Source: Chengkuizengella marina (GTDB lineage Bacteria > Bacillota > Bacilli > Paenibacillales > KCTC-33759). Taken from it: a stretch of DNA of 64,000 bases. Positions 24,210-33,270 of the stretch are shown one piece after another; the first letter of the stretch is position 1; each line of letters begins with the position of its first letter. The notes below the pieces were generated by a model. The model was not told where the DNA came from. It saw only the letters and a list, made by a program, of their open reading frames with translations, and did no database searches. Made by a program: the position numbers and the translations under genes. The stretch lies in contig NZ_SIJB01000018.1 of assembly GCF_009910845.1 (NCBI RefSeq), positions 113,693 through 177,692 on the forward strand. Direction: 5' to 3'.

Positions 24210-25085
24210 TTACACTCTCGCTAATGATTTAGTGCTCTTAGATTTAATACTTCTCCATAACACACCTTGTTTAGGTGAGAATATAAATGCGATTAAAAAC
24301 ATGGTTGTTGCTGTTAATACAATCGTAGCTCCTGAATCTAAATCAAATCTATTACTAAAAAACAATCCAACAATAGAAGAAATTGCACCAAAACCTGAAG
24401 ATAAATAAATCATGATCCATAATCGATCTGTAAGTAAATATGCGGTTGCTGCAGGTGTAATTAACATCGCTACAACGAGCACGATTCCTACTGTCTGAAT
24501 AGAAGCCACAGTCACCATTGTAAGTAAAATCATTAACAAGTAATGAATCATTTTATTAGGTAAACCATATGCAGCTGACATTGTTGGATCAAACGAACTA
24601 ACTAAAAGCTCTTTGTAAAATAAATAAATCATGACTAATACAAATACACCGATCCCAAATGTCGCCCACAATTCAGAAGTTCTAACAACTAATAAATTTC
24701 CAAATAAAATGTGGTATAAGTCCGTACTGCTTTTCAATAATGTAACCCAGATAATCCCGATTGCAAAAGCAAAAGTAAACATTATTCCGATGGCAATGTC
24801 ATTTTTAATTCGACTATTTTGACTTATATATCCAATCCCAATCGTTGTTAAAACACCAGAAATTACTGCCCCAAAAAAGAAATTAATACCTAACACATAA
24901 GACAATGCAACACCTGGCAATACGGCGTGGGAGATAGCATCCCCCATTAAAGCCATCCCTCTTAAAATAATAAAACAGCCGATGGCTCCACATATGATTC
25001 CTACGATAACAGAGGTAAGGAATGCCCTTTGCATATATTCATACTCCATTACATAGTTCACATAATTTATAATCTCGCCAAACAT
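24210..25085 (-). CDS. Mn/Zn ABC transporter permease
   Basis: 291-residue ABC-3 type permease with about eight membrane segments. The conserved GDAISHAVLPGVALSYVLG loop near residues 50-68 is typical of ZnuB/MntC/TroC-D proteins. It starts at ATG 25085, directly adjoining the ATPase stop at 25086, so translation is likely coupled. It forms the membrane channel that receives metal from the lipoprotein. The metal is not decided by this subunit. Confidence 0.9.
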   Translation of the reverse strand: MFGEIINYVNYVMEYEYMQRAFLTSVIVGIICGAIGCFIILRGMALMGDAISHAVLPGVALSYVLGINFFFGAVISGVLTTIGIGYISQNSRIKNDIAIGIMFTFAFAIGIIWVTLLKSSTDLYHILFGNLLVVRTSELWATFGIGVFVLVMIYLFYKELLVSSFDPTMSAAYGLPNKMIHYLLMILLTMVTVASIQTVGIVLVVAMLITPAATAYLLTDRLWIMIYLSSGFGAISSIVGLFFSNRFDLDSGATIVLTATTMFLIAFIFSPKQGVLWRSIKSKSTKSLARV

Positions 25086-25829
25086 TTATACACTCACCCC
25101 AATCTCCTTCATAAAAGCAAATTGACCTTTATATGCTTTTGCCATAATTTCAGGTCTAAAAACCTCATTTACTGAACCAAACCCGATTAGTTCTCGATTA
25201 ATTAATAACAATTTATTAAAATAATTTTCTGCTTTGCTTAAATCATGATGAACAACGGTAACGGTTTTACCTTGATTACTAAGCCTTTTAAGTATGTTAA
25301 TAATTGTCTCTTCACTACCTAAATCCACACCTACAAAAGGTTCATCAAGGAAAAACAACTCCGCTTTCTGAGCCAGCGCTCTTGCAAGGAAAACTCTTTG
25401 TTGCTGTCCTCCGGAAAGCTCTCCAATTTGGCGTTTATAAAATTGCTCCATCCCTACTTCCTTTAAACATTCATATGCCCATTCTTTATCATTTTTTTTG
25501 GGCCTCTTAAACATCCCTATTTTCGGATAAGTCCCTAGTAGAACAGTTTCTAAAACTGTAATTGGAAAATCCCAGTCAATATCATTACGTTGTGGTACAT
25601 AAGCAACTTGCTTACGAATTTCTTTTACGGTTTTATCAAGAAAAGTAACCTGACCTTTATCTCGGGGTATCAATTGGAGTAAGGCTTTTATTAAAGTTGA
25701 TTTACCTGCTCCATTAGGTCCGATAATCCCCAATAAATTCCCAGCTTCCAAAGAAAAAGTTACATCCTTAAGTGCTGTATTTCCATGATAAGAAACATAT
25801 AAATCTTCCACTTGAATTGCAGATGACAT
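25086..25829 (-). CDS. Mn/Zn ABC transporter ATP-binding protein
   Basis: 247-residue ABC ATPase. Walker A is GPNGAGKST at ~37-45, the signature is LSGGQQQRVFLARAL, Walker B is LFFLDEPF and the switch is VVHHDL. It belongs to the MntB/ZnuC class. It is first in its operon, and its ATG 25829 lies behind AAGGAG. The ~190-base leader contains tandem promoter-like repeats that may bind a metal-responsive repressor. Confidence 0.92.
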   Translation of the reverse strand: MSSAIQVEDLYVSYHGNTALKDVTFSLEAGNLLGIIGPNGAGKSTLIKALLQLIPRDKGQVTFLDKTVKEIRKQVAYVPQRNDIDWDFPITVLETVLLGTYPKIGMFKRPKKNDKEWAYECLKEVGMEQFYKRQIGELSGGQQQRVFLARALAQKAELFFLDEPFVGVDLGSEETIINILKRLSNQGKTVTVVHHDLSKAENYFNKLLLINRELIGFGSVNEVFRPEIMAKAYKGQFAFMKEIGVSV

Positions 25830-25951
25830 TTAAATCAACTCCTTTTATATAAGATAATATTTGTAGCAAGTGTTGTTGTTTTAGGAAACTTTTTTAACTA
25901 AAAAATATGAATATCCCATTTTTGTTCCATCTATAAAAAATGGTTTAATAT

Positions 25952-26047
25952 AAAAAAGTTGGTCTAGCACAAAAAAAGAACCAAAAAAATATGATGAATA
26001 CCCATTGCAATAATTTTATTATACACAAAAAAGTTGATCTTGTGCAA
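25952..26047 (-). promoter_or_regulatory. Tandem repeated promoter/operator of the metal ABC importer
   Basis: On the minus strand TTGCAC (26047-26042), 18 bases, then TATAAT (26023-26018) form a strong promoter. Its spacer contains AAGATCAACTTTTTT. The same ~20-bp block recurs downstream at 25971-25952 (16 of 20 identical: TGTGCTAGACCAACTTTTTT), again followed by a TATATT-like box. Duplicated blocks embedded in promoters suggest a repressor such as MntR or Zur; the repressor identity is inference. Confidence 0.5.
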
Positions 26048-26065
26048 CATTTATTTTTTATGCCT

Positions 26066-26099
26066 CAAAAAAAAGAACGAAATCAATTCATTGATTTCG
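26066..26099 (-). terminator. Terminator after the penicillin-binding protein gene
   Basis: Perfect 10-bp stem CGAAATCAAT / ATTGATTTCG with a 2-base loop, followed on the minus strand by a TTC and an eight-T run. Confidence 0.88.
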
Positions 26100-26113
26100 C
26101 CTTTATAACTGCT

Positions 26114-28147
26114 TTAGTTAGCAGAAGTGCCTTCAACTTCACCATCAGTTACAGCTTCTTCTGCTTCATCGTCTAATCCAAAATAAGCATCAAACATCTT
26201 TCTAGCTATTGGACCTGCTCCAAATGAACCATACCCACCTTCTGGAACAACAACCGCAACAGCTAACTTTGGATCTTCGACTGGGGCAAACGCAATAAAT
26301 ACTGCATTATCTACTATTTCCCCAGCTACAGATTGCTGTGATGTACCCGTTTTGGCAGCAACCACATAAGGAAAATCTTCAAAGCCTGATTTCTTTACTT
26401 GAGTCATTGCACTATGCACTAAGTTCCAATATGAATCTGGTAAATCTACATCATTTAAAATGATCGGTTCAAACTCTTCCACCGTCTCAGCATCAAAAGT
26501 TGTGATTTTATCTACAAATTGCGGCTGTAATCTTTTTCCTTTATTTGCTACCATTGCAGCATATTGTGCTAGTTGAAGTGTTGTATATCTAGCACCTTGA
26601 CCCCATGAAGAATAAACTAAGGAAGATAATATACTACCTGTTTGTTGTATATTCGTATATTCAATAATTCCAGCTGATTCGTTAGGTAATCCACTTTCAG
26701 TTGAAACACCTAATCCAAATTGTTTCATATATGAATCCCATAAATCTAGTCCATCTTGTCCTTGTTTTGATAAAGGTTCTCCAATCATAGCGGACATAAA
26801 TGTGTTAGAGGAGTATTGAATGGCACCAAAAGCATTAATTGTACCATTTCCTTTACTTAGTGCATTTCTAATTCTTGTGTTGTCATTTCCAAAATAAAAA
26901 TAACCTGTATCGTTATAAGTTGTATTTTGTGTAATAAGTCCCTCGTTTAATCCAATTAATATGGTTAACGGTTTAATCGTTGATCCTAACGGTACAATCG
27001 AGGTTGGATGTTTTCCTCTTTCTACAGAATCTTCATGATTAGAATAAGAGGTTGAAATCGTACCATTATTAAAATAAATTTGGTTTGTTTCCCAATCTTC
27101 TTGAGATAAACCACCCTCCCAAATATTCGGATCGTAATCAGGCATGCTTGCCATAGCTACTACTTTCCCTGTATCCACTTCCATGGCTACAGCATAACCT
27201 GTTGTCGCATTCACACCACTTTTGTTATACAATGCACCTTGATCTGATTTTAAGTACTCTATTTGATCTAGAATTGCCTGCTCAGTCGCAAGCTGAACAT
27301 CTTTATCTATCGTTAAATATAAATTATTCCCTTTAACTGGAGGTACAACTAGCGGATCTCCAATAATTCTTCCTAGAGCATTAATTGGATAGGTCCTAGT
27401 CCCATTCTTTCCTCTAAGCTCTTCTTGATACAAAAACTCCAAGCCATCATAGCCAACATATTCCTGATCTAAATACTCATTTACAACATTTTGTTTTTTA
27501 TAATAATCTAAATAACCTGACAAATTACTTGCAGAATTAAACTTTTTTAAGTACCCTACCAACTGAACTGCAATGGTATCCTGACTATACTTTCTAACGC
27601 TTTCCTCTCTTACTTCAATTCCAGGAAACTCCTCTATATGTTCTAAGATGTATGCAATTTCTTCCTGTGTAAGATCTGTTTTTAACCTTCTAGGACGATT
27701 AGCATAATTCATAATTGTTTTTTCTTCTTTATATATATTAAAACCTACATCCATATCATCAACAATTTCTTGTGCTGACTTTTCAGATTTCTCATCTCCA
27801 TATTGCTCAAATACTTCTTCTAATCTGCTAGCTAGATCAATCACCTCTTCTTGATCGGGATTACTAGGAAGTTCATAATAAAGAGACTGACTAGAAGTAG
27901 AATAAGCGATAGCATAACCATTCACATCATAAATATTGCCCCTAATCGGTGGAATTTGATTAACTACCTCTGAATTTTTATTCTTAAGTGCTTGATACTT
28001 ACTTCCTTCCACAAACTGAATATAAGCCAGTCTAACAATTAATACTGAAAATATAATAAAAATAGCAAAGAAAAATATATTTAAGCGAAAGGCAAAATTT
28101 GTCCGTTTAAGCCATTCTTCTTTCTTTGGGTCTTTCAAGCCGCTCAT
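26114..28147 (-). CDS. Class B penicillin-binding protein 2 (transpeptidase)
   Basis: 677 residues. A single N-terminal membrane segment (~23-42), a dimerisation/pedestal domain containing RGNIYDVNG, and a C-terminal transpeptidase domain with STIK (389-392; catalytic Ser389), SSN (446-448) and KTG (599-601). This is the PBP2/PbpA-PbpH type that cross-links peptidoglycan during elongation, working with a RodA-type polymerase. The C-terminus is an acidic tail. The ATG at 28147 follows AGGAGA. The next gene upstream encodes a transglutaminase-like membrane protein, 76 bases away. Confidence 0.92.
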   Translation of the reverse strand: MSGLKDPKKEEWLKRTNFAFRLNIFFFAIFIIFSVLIVRLAYIQFVEGSKYQALKNKNSEVVNQIPPIRGNIYDVNGYAIAYSTSSQSLYYELPSNPDQEEVIDLASRLEEVFEQYGDEKSEKSAQEIVDDMDVGFNIYKEEKTIMNYANRPRRLKTDLTQEEIAYILEHIEEFPGIEVREESVRKYSQDTIAVQLVGYLKKFNSASNLSGYLDYYKKQNVVNEYLDQEYVGYDGLEFLYQEELRGKNGTRTYPINALGRIIGDPLVVPPVKGNNLYLTIDKDVQLATEQAILDQIEYLKSDQGALYNKSGVNATTGYAVAMEVDTGKVVAMASMPDYDPNIWEGGLSQEDWETNQIYFNNGTISTSYSNHEDSVERGKHPTSIVPLGSTIKPLTILIGLNEGLITQNTTYNDTGYFYFGNDNTRIRNALSKGNGTINAFGAIQYSSNTFMSAMIGEPLSKQGQDGLDLWDSYMKQFGLGVSTESGLPNESAGIIEYTNIQQTGSILSSLVYSSWGQGARYTTLQLAQYAAMVANKGKRLQPQFVDKITTFDAETVEEFEPIILNDVDLPDSYWNLVHSAMTQVKKSGFEDFPYVVAAKTGTSQQSVAGEIVDNAVFIAFAPVEDPKLAVAVVVPEGGYGSFGAGPIARKMFDAYFGLDDEAEEAVTDGEVEGTSAN

Positions 28148-28223
28148 GTAAGTTCTCCTCTTTATATATATTTATTTATAAAAAATTAGTATCCATTATT
28201 TATTATAGATGGCAAATGAAAAG

Positions 28224-29387
28224 CTAAGCATCTTTTATATGTGTTTCATAAAAGTCATTAGAATTAAACCAATTTCCTCCTGATGACACCCAAGTGGTGT
28301 CTAAAGGAATCCATTCATTTGTTTCAGATAAGTACACTTCATTCCAAGCATGGGCACCCATTCCTCCGCGGCCATCATATCCAAGTCCTGTAACTACTTT
28401 TACATCCAATCCAGCCGTTCTTGCCATCACAGCATATAATCTAGAATAATCAATGCAAACCCCTTGTTTTGTAAGAAATGTATCTTCAGGTGTTTGTTCC
28501 ATCCATACTTTTTCTTCTTCGTATAACCTTACTTTTTCCCAGTTATATTGAACTCTTGTTCCAACCCAATCATATAAAGCTTTAGCTTTTTCCTCATCAG
28601 TATTTAAGTCTTTTACAATGACATGTGTTGCTTCCACGATATTATCAGGAATGTTATGATCTATAATTTCATATTTCCTTTGGAGCACTTCATTATATTC
28701 ATCCTCAGCTTCTTTAGCTAATACAGGTAAAGTAGTCTCTATAAAATTTTGACTTATCGGCTGCAGTACTTTTTCTGTACCACTTTGATACAAAGTGGAG
28801 GATTGAATATATGAGGTAAAGGGGGTTTGAGGAAATAAAGTTACAAAAATAAACAAAAACAAAATGACAATCAAACCCTTAGCTAAACCAAATATGACAC
28901 CGATAAATCCTCCAAAGAGCTGACTGATGAATAGTGGAATTTCAGACTTTGATTGTTTTCTTCCATTCATCATTTTCATCGTTCTTATTAGATTTAAAAA
29001 TACCAAATTAAATAACAGCATGATCAAAAATTGGATCAATAAATAAATGACTAAAAAAATAAGAATAAAGCGTATAAAAGTAAAGTCTCGAATTGAGGTA
29101 AGTACAATATAATACCCTTTTTCCAGCACATTCAGTTCTTCAGATGGAATTTGAATGGATTTCAATATCATCCAGTTTTGAAGTTTAGGAGAAAGCCAAT
29201 TTGTAATTTTCCAAGTTATTATAACGGCAGTTATATTGATAATGATGTCTTGGATGACTTGAGATAATTGAAATGCAGACTTAGACAAACCTCTCTTTAT
29301 CCCCTGAATTAAGGAGATTAAAAATACGAACACGATGAGCAATGTAATGTAGTTTAACCTTGTGATCATATCAATAAAAGTTTGCAA
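28224..29387 (-). CDS. CvpA-like membrane protein with transglutaminase-like domain
   Basis: 387 residues from TTG 29387, placed 6 bases after GGAGGAG; an upstream TTG at 29402 overlaps that box. The first ~185 residues hold about four membrane helices in a colicin V production (CvpA)-like arrangement, including GIKRGLSKSAFQ. The C-terminal ~150 residues are a transglutaminase-core domain with a Cys-His-Asp triad: GVCIDYSRL (Cys), GAHAWNEVY (His) and PLDTTW (Asp). Such domains act as peptidases or transferases on the outer face of the membrane. Adjacent to a PBP, so a cell-wall role is plausible but unproven. Confidence 0.75.
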   Translation of the reverse strand: MQTFIDMITRLNYITLLIVFVFLISLIQGIKRGLSKSAFQLSQVIQDIIINITAVIITWKITNWLSPKLQNWMILKSIQIPSEELNVLEKGYYIVLTSIRDFTFIRFILIFLVIYLLIQFLIMLLFNLVFLNLIRTMKMMNGRKQSKSEIPLFISQLFGGFIGVIFGLAKGLIVILFLFIFVTLFPQTPFTSYIQSSTLYQSGTEKVLQPISQNFIETTLPVLAKEAEDEYNEVLQRKYEIIDHNIPDNIVEATHVIVKDLNTDEEKAKALYDWVGTRVQYNWEKVRLYEEEKVWMEQTPEDTFLTKQGVCIDYSRLYAVMARTAGLDVKVVTGLGYDGRGGMGAHAWNEVYLSETNEWIPLDTTWVSSGGNWFNSNDFYETHIKDA

Positions 29388-29411
29388 TCTGTTCTCCTCC
29401 AAATAACCTAA

Positions 29412-29831
29412 TTAGTTCTTATTTTTTTCTAACAATTTTCTAATTTCATCATTCATTTCTATCGTATAGGTTTCCCCACCATAAGTAATGGTTAAAAAAT
29501 CTGAATTTGTATCTCCCTCTATCGTTACATTTTCATTTTCAATGAGGAAATCACCATCCATAGCTTCATCTACTATGTATTCTCTAATTTCATTTATTGC
29601 AAGGTCTATCAATTCTTCTTTTGGAATCATATCCAAAAACTGATCACTAGCTGTTTTTAGCGTCTCACTATAGTTAGAACCATAATAAATCAATACACCT
29701 ACAATTGCCAATACAATGAACCACTTCACTAATGTTTTTACTAGTTTTATAACGATAAATAACACAATAATAGCTGCAAGAATGATATACCATTTTTCTT
29801 GGGCAAATGTAATCCAACTCTCTATTTCCAT
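29412..29831 (-). CDS. Small membrane protein of unknown function
   Basis: 139 residues with two closely spaced hydrophobic helices (about 14-30 and 36-52) separated by a Lys-rich turn, then a soluble acidic part containing GETYTIEMND. The ATG at 29831 follows GGGAG. It probably begins the operon with the transglutaminase-like gene, 24 bases downstream. I recognise no family; many Paenibacillaceae-type genomes carry similar unnamed proteins at such loci, but I cannot confirm homology. Confidence 0.65.
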   Translation of the reverse strand: MEIESWITFAQEKWYIILAAIIVLFIVIKLVKTLVKWFIVLAIVGVLIYYGSNYSETLKTASDQFLDMIPKEELIDLAINEIREYIVDEAMDGDFLIENENVTIEGDTNSDFLTITYGGETYTIEMNDEIRKLLEKNKN

Positions 29832-30070
29832 CTAAACACTCCCGTCTCTACTCTTAGCTTATTCCAACTATGTCTATTATACAAAAAATCAACCATCAAC
29901 GCACATATTCAGCTCTAGAATAAACTTTAATCTGATTACTCAATATGAATATTTTTACAAAAGTAACGTACAAGTAATAACAAGCTATTTTTAAAAATGA
30001 TTAAAATAAATGTTTAAGAAGTTTTTTTGAACAACCTCATTTAGAGTAACTACTAATGGATGGTGATTAG

Positions 30071-31216
30071 ATGAAAACAGCAATATGGTTATATCTATTT
30101 ATGTTCATTGCATTTTTTGATTTACATGCACAATTTCCAATCTTGTCTCCTTTTGCAATTTCCCTTGGAGCTGCTCCCTCCTTTATCGGTTTGATTATGG
30201 GGATGTATTCTTTAACACATATTCCAGGAAATATATTAGCAGGTTATGGTGTAGATCGTTATGGTAGTAAATATTTTATTATTTTCAGTCTAATCATTGC
30301 AGGATGGCTGTTAATTATTCAGTCTTCCGTTACAGATCCTTGGCAGTTATTAGTCATCCGTTCAATCAGTGGATTTATTTTAGCCTTTTTATCACCAGCC
30401 TGTCTTTCTTTATTAGCGAAAATTGCAAAGGATCAGATTCAACAGGGAAAATTAATGGCAGGAAATGGACTCGTTCATACATTAGCTTCTATTGTTTCTC
30501 CTGCTGCTGGGGCATTATTAGTTGCAAAAGTCGGGTATTCGATTGCATTTAATTTGTTAGGTTGGATACTCATCATCACAGGGGTTTTGGCATTCTGGGG
30601 GATACAAAATATAAAATCAACCTCTATAGAAAAAAAACTTCCTCATCCCCAAACCTTAATGGAAAATGAAGAACAAAAAATCCCATGGCTATTTTATGTT
30701 TTGCCCCTTGCTTTATCTTGTTCGCAAGGCATTTTGTTCTTTGAATTACCTTTAATTCCAATATCACGCAATTCCATTTTTGCATCAGGACTTTTATTTT
30801 CCATTGTTAGTCTCGGAGCTTTATGTACGTTAAGCATGTTATTTTTAAACCGACTTTCTCCTTTTGTAAGAACGGCGGCAGGATGTTTATTTTTAGCGCT
30901 TATATTTTTTGATTTGGCGTTGCATCAAATGTTCCCTTTAGCTTTATCCTTGTTTTTAATAGGTATGGCAAAAGGAATTATATATCCAGCAATGGCTACT
31001 TATTTAACTCATATGTCTAGTATCTCAAAATATGGACGTATTTTTGCTATTTTAGCAATTTCCATGTCATTAGGAGCCTTTATTGGTCCTGTTATTGCAG
31101 GTCAGGTAAGGGATATTGTATCACCATACTTATTTGCTTTTATCTTTTTATTCGTTTCCCTTTCCATGTTACCTTATCCTAATCGTTTTACCATCTTCAC
31201 TCAAAGGAAAGTATAA
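30071..31216 (+). CDS. MFS transporter
   Basis: 381 residues with about twelve membrane segments in two sets of six. The loop YGVDRYGSKYF after helix 2 is the MFS A-motif (G-x-x-x-D-R-x-G), and a partner loop KGIIYPAMATYLTHMS lies in the second half. No substrate-specific motif is recognised. The ATG at 30071 lies behind GGATGGTG. It is monocistronic and divergent from the transglutaminase operon; drug or metabolite export is the usual role of this class. Confidence 0.8.
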   Translation: MKTAIWLYLFMFIAFFDLHAQFPILSPFAISLGAAPSFIGLIMGMYSLTHIPGNILAGYGVDRYGSKYFIIFSLIIAGWLLIIQSSVTDPWQLLVIRSISGFILAFLSPACLSLLAKIAKDQIQQGKLMAGNGLVHTLASIVSPAAGALLVAKVGYSIAFNLLGWILIITGVLAFWGIQNIKSTSIEKKLPHPQTLMENEEQKIPWLFYVLPLALSCSQGILFFELPLIPISRNSIFASGLLFSIVSLGALCTLSMLFLNRLSPFVRTAAGCLFLALIFFDLALHQMFPLALSLFLIGMAKGIIYPAMATYLTHMSSISKYGRIFAILAISMSLGAFIGPVIAGQVRDIVSPYLFAFIFLFVSLSMLPYPNRFTIFTQRKV

Positions 31217-31337
31217 TTTTCAATAAATTTCAGCGAACAATAAATGGATTTTGCATATTTACCTTAAAAAGAAAGTCGTATATCCTTAATGTAATATGAA
31301 TTATGGTATTTAAATTAAATGTGGGGAGGAAAATAAA

Positions 31338-32201
31338 ATGAACGAAAAGATTGCACTTATCACAGGTGCTAATTCAGGAATGGGTTTAGCTACAACAATT
31401 GAAATTGCTAACACAGGAGCTACTGTTATTATGTTATGCAGAAACAAACAACGTGGAGAGACAGCACTCAAAACTGCAAAACAACAAAGTGGTTCTGAAA
31501 ATATTGAGTTAATGATTTGTGATCTTGGTTCACTAGAAAGCATACGTACATTTGTGTCCCTGTTTAAGGAAAAATATAATAAACTGGATATATTAATCAA
31601 TAATGCCGGTGTAATGTCTCTGAAAAGAGAACTTACAAGTGATGGATTTGAAATGCAGTTAGGCATTAATCATCTAGGTCATTTTTTACTAACCAATTTG
31701 CTATTAGAACATTTAAAAAATGCAAAAGAAGCAAGAATTATTAATGTTTCTTCTGGAGCTCATAAAATTGGAAAAATTGATCTTCAGGATCCCTTCCTAA
31801 CTAAACGATACGGGTTAATGAAAGGATATGCTCAATCTAAATTAGCGAACATTCTGTTTACAAAAGAGCTTTCAAAAAAACTAAAAAATACAAATATTAC
31901 TGTAAATGCTCTTCATCCAGGAGCAGTAGCAACTAACATAGGTGTGAATAGAAAAACTGGATTTGGGAAAAATCTAATAAAATTGTTGAAGCCATTTTTT
32001 CTATCCCCAGAAGAAGGTGCATCAACTGCTGTTTACCTGGCAACTAGTGATGAAGTAAAAGATACCACAGGTGAGTATTTTTATAAAAAGAAAATCGCTC
32101 TAGTTTCAAAAATAGCAGAGGACAATGAACTTTCCAAAACATTATGGACTTGGAGTGAGAAACAAGTATTCCTAACCCCAAAAAGTGATGCCAAACTTTG
32201 A
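31338..32201 (+). CDS. Short-chain dehydrogenase whose C-terminus comes from a dispersed repeat
   Basis: 287-residue classical SDR of the retinol dehydrogenase/WWOX-like type. The nucleotide motif is TGANSGMG (9-16), NNAG lies around 88-91, the catalytic Ser is in NVSSGA, and YAQSK supplies Tyr and Lys. Substrate unknown. The last codons (TPKSDAKL and the stop) lie in a copy of the dispersed repeat at 32176-32225, so the original ending has been replaced. The ATG at 31338 follows GGGGAGGA. The TOPRIM gene starts 40 bases downstream. Confidence 0.85.
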   Translation: MNEKIALITGANSGMGLATTIEIANTGATVIMLCRNKQRGETALKTAKQQSGSENIELMICDLGSLESIRTFVSLFKEKYNKLDILINNAGVMSLKRELTSDGFEMQLGINHLGHFLLTNLLLEHLKNAKEARIINVSSGAHKIGKIDLQDPFLTKRYGLMKGYAQSKLANILFTKELSKKLKNTNITVNALHPGAVATNIGVNRKTGFGKNLIKLLKPFFLSPEEGASTAVYLATSDEVKDTTGEYFYKKKIALVSKIAEDNELSKTLWTWSEKQVFLTPKSDAKL

Positions 32202-32225
32202 AGACTATTTCCTATTACTTTTCGT
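32176..32225 (+). repeat. Dispersed imperfect-palindrome repeat overlapping an SDR stop codon
   Basis: The left arm CCCCAAAAAGTGA begins inside the SDR reading frame and the CTTTGA of the unit supplies the stop. The right arm CCTATTACTTTTCG is followed by the ribosome site of the next gene. It belongs to the same family as 2286-2454, 42467-42520 and 57187-57283. Confidence 0.75.
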
Positions 32226-32241
32226 ATAGGAGGATAAACCA

Positions 32242-32571
32242 ATGGACGCTGTTATCATTGTGGAAGGAACTAATGATCGAATTCATTTAAGAAAGTTTTT
32301 ATCTGAAGAAATTGAGATTTTATGTACAAATGGAACATTAAATTCTCATCGATTAGAAAAGTTAATTCAACAAACCATCGAAAAACAAATCTTTATTTTT
32401 ACTGACAATGATATAGCAGGTAAAAAAATTAGAAAAACTTTAGCAGAAGTCTTTCCAGATGCGGAACATTTATATACAAAAAAAGAATATGCTGGTGTGG
32501 AAGGCACACCTGATGAACATATTATAAACCAGCTCGAAAAATCTGATTTGAGCGAATACATACTCATTTAA
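32242..32571 (+). CDS. Small TOPRIM domain protein (YusF-like)
   Basis: 109 residues consisting essentially of one TOPRIM fold. IIVEGTND carries the conserved Glu (residue 8), and FTDNDIAGKKIR carries the Asp-x-Asp pair and the following basic helix. Stand-alone TOPRIM proteins of this size (YusF/RnmV-like) bind or cleave nucleic acid; ribonuclease M5 is longer, so the exact role is open. The ATG at 32242 lies behind GGAGGAT, just after the repeat. It ends at a bidirectional terminator. Confidence 0.8.
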   Translation: MDAVIIVEGTNDRIHLRKFLSEEIEILCTNGTLNSHRLEKLIQQTIEKQIFIFTDNDIAGKKIRKTLAEVFPDAEHLYTKKEYAGVEGTPDEHIINQLEKSDLSEYILI

Positions 32572-32573
32572 AA

Positions 32574-32605
32574 AAAGAAACAGCCACTTGAAAGGCTGTT
32601 TCTTT
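32574..32605. terminator. Bidirectional terminator between the TOPRIM and sco genes
   Basis: GAAACAGCC (32577-32585) pairs with GGCTGTTTC (32594-32602), with A- and T-rich flanks on both sides. Confidence 0.85.
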
Positions 32606-32624
32606 GATTTATTTATATCTAATT

Positions 32625-33260
32625 TTATAATAAGGCTGCTATATGATCAACAATATAGTCAACGTTTTCCTCAACAGATAAGTCATCTTTAATAGGTAGG
32701 TATTTTTTAATATTTCCTTTTTTATCGATTAGAATATAGAAATTCGTATGACCAAAATCCCCACCTTCTAACTCCATAACACTTATGCCGTATTCTGTGG
32801 CTAGATCTCTGGAATACTGCTCTTCTCCTCGTAAAAAATACCAACCTGATGGATCTGGATCATATCCGCTTGAGAATTCAATTAATCTTTCACGAGTATC
32901 CCTCTCAGGATCAAAGGTAATAGAAAAAATGGCAGTTTCATTGCCAAATATATCTTCTTCCTTTAATCGCTCTTGTACCTGTGAAAGCAAGTAAGTTGTT
33001 GGTGGACAAACATCAACACAAGTTGAAAAATAAAAGTATACTAACCTTACTTTTCCATCAGTCTCCTCTAGAGATACGGTACTTCCATCAATATTATCTA
33101 ATTCAAATGGAGGGGCCTTTTCAGTATTTTCTTCCGTTATAAAGCTGATATCGGACTTTGATTCTGGGATCAAATTATATATCAAATAAGCTGACATTCC
33201 TATGATTAAAATCCCCATCACACTAAAATAAATAATTTGCAACCATTTTTTTCGATTCAT
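32625..33260 (-). CDS. SCO family copper chaperone for cytochrome oxidase
   Basis: 211 residues. An N-terminal membrane anchor (~8-27) is followed by a thioredoxin-like domain with the copper motif FSTCVDVCPP (C-x3-C) and the distal His in GDFGHTNFY. Sco1/SenC/YpmQ proteins deliver copper to the CuA centre of cytochrome c oxidase on the outer face of the membrane. It lies 10 bases downstream of ctaB on the same strand, so heme and copper insertion functions share an operon. The ATG at 33260 has only a weak ribosome site (AGGTGAAAG). Confidence 0.9.
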   Translation of the reverse strand: MNRKKWLQIIYFSVMGILIIGMSAYLIYNLIPESKSDISFITEENTEKAPPFELDNIDGSTVSLEETDGKVRLVYFYFSTCVDVCPPTTYLLSQVQERLKEEDIFGNETAIFSITFDPERDTRERLIEFSSGYDPDPSGWYFLRGEEQYSRDLATEYGISVMELEGGDFGHTNFYILIDKKGNIKKYLPIKDDLSVEENVDYIVDHIAALL

Positions 33261-33270
33261 ATACTTTCAC

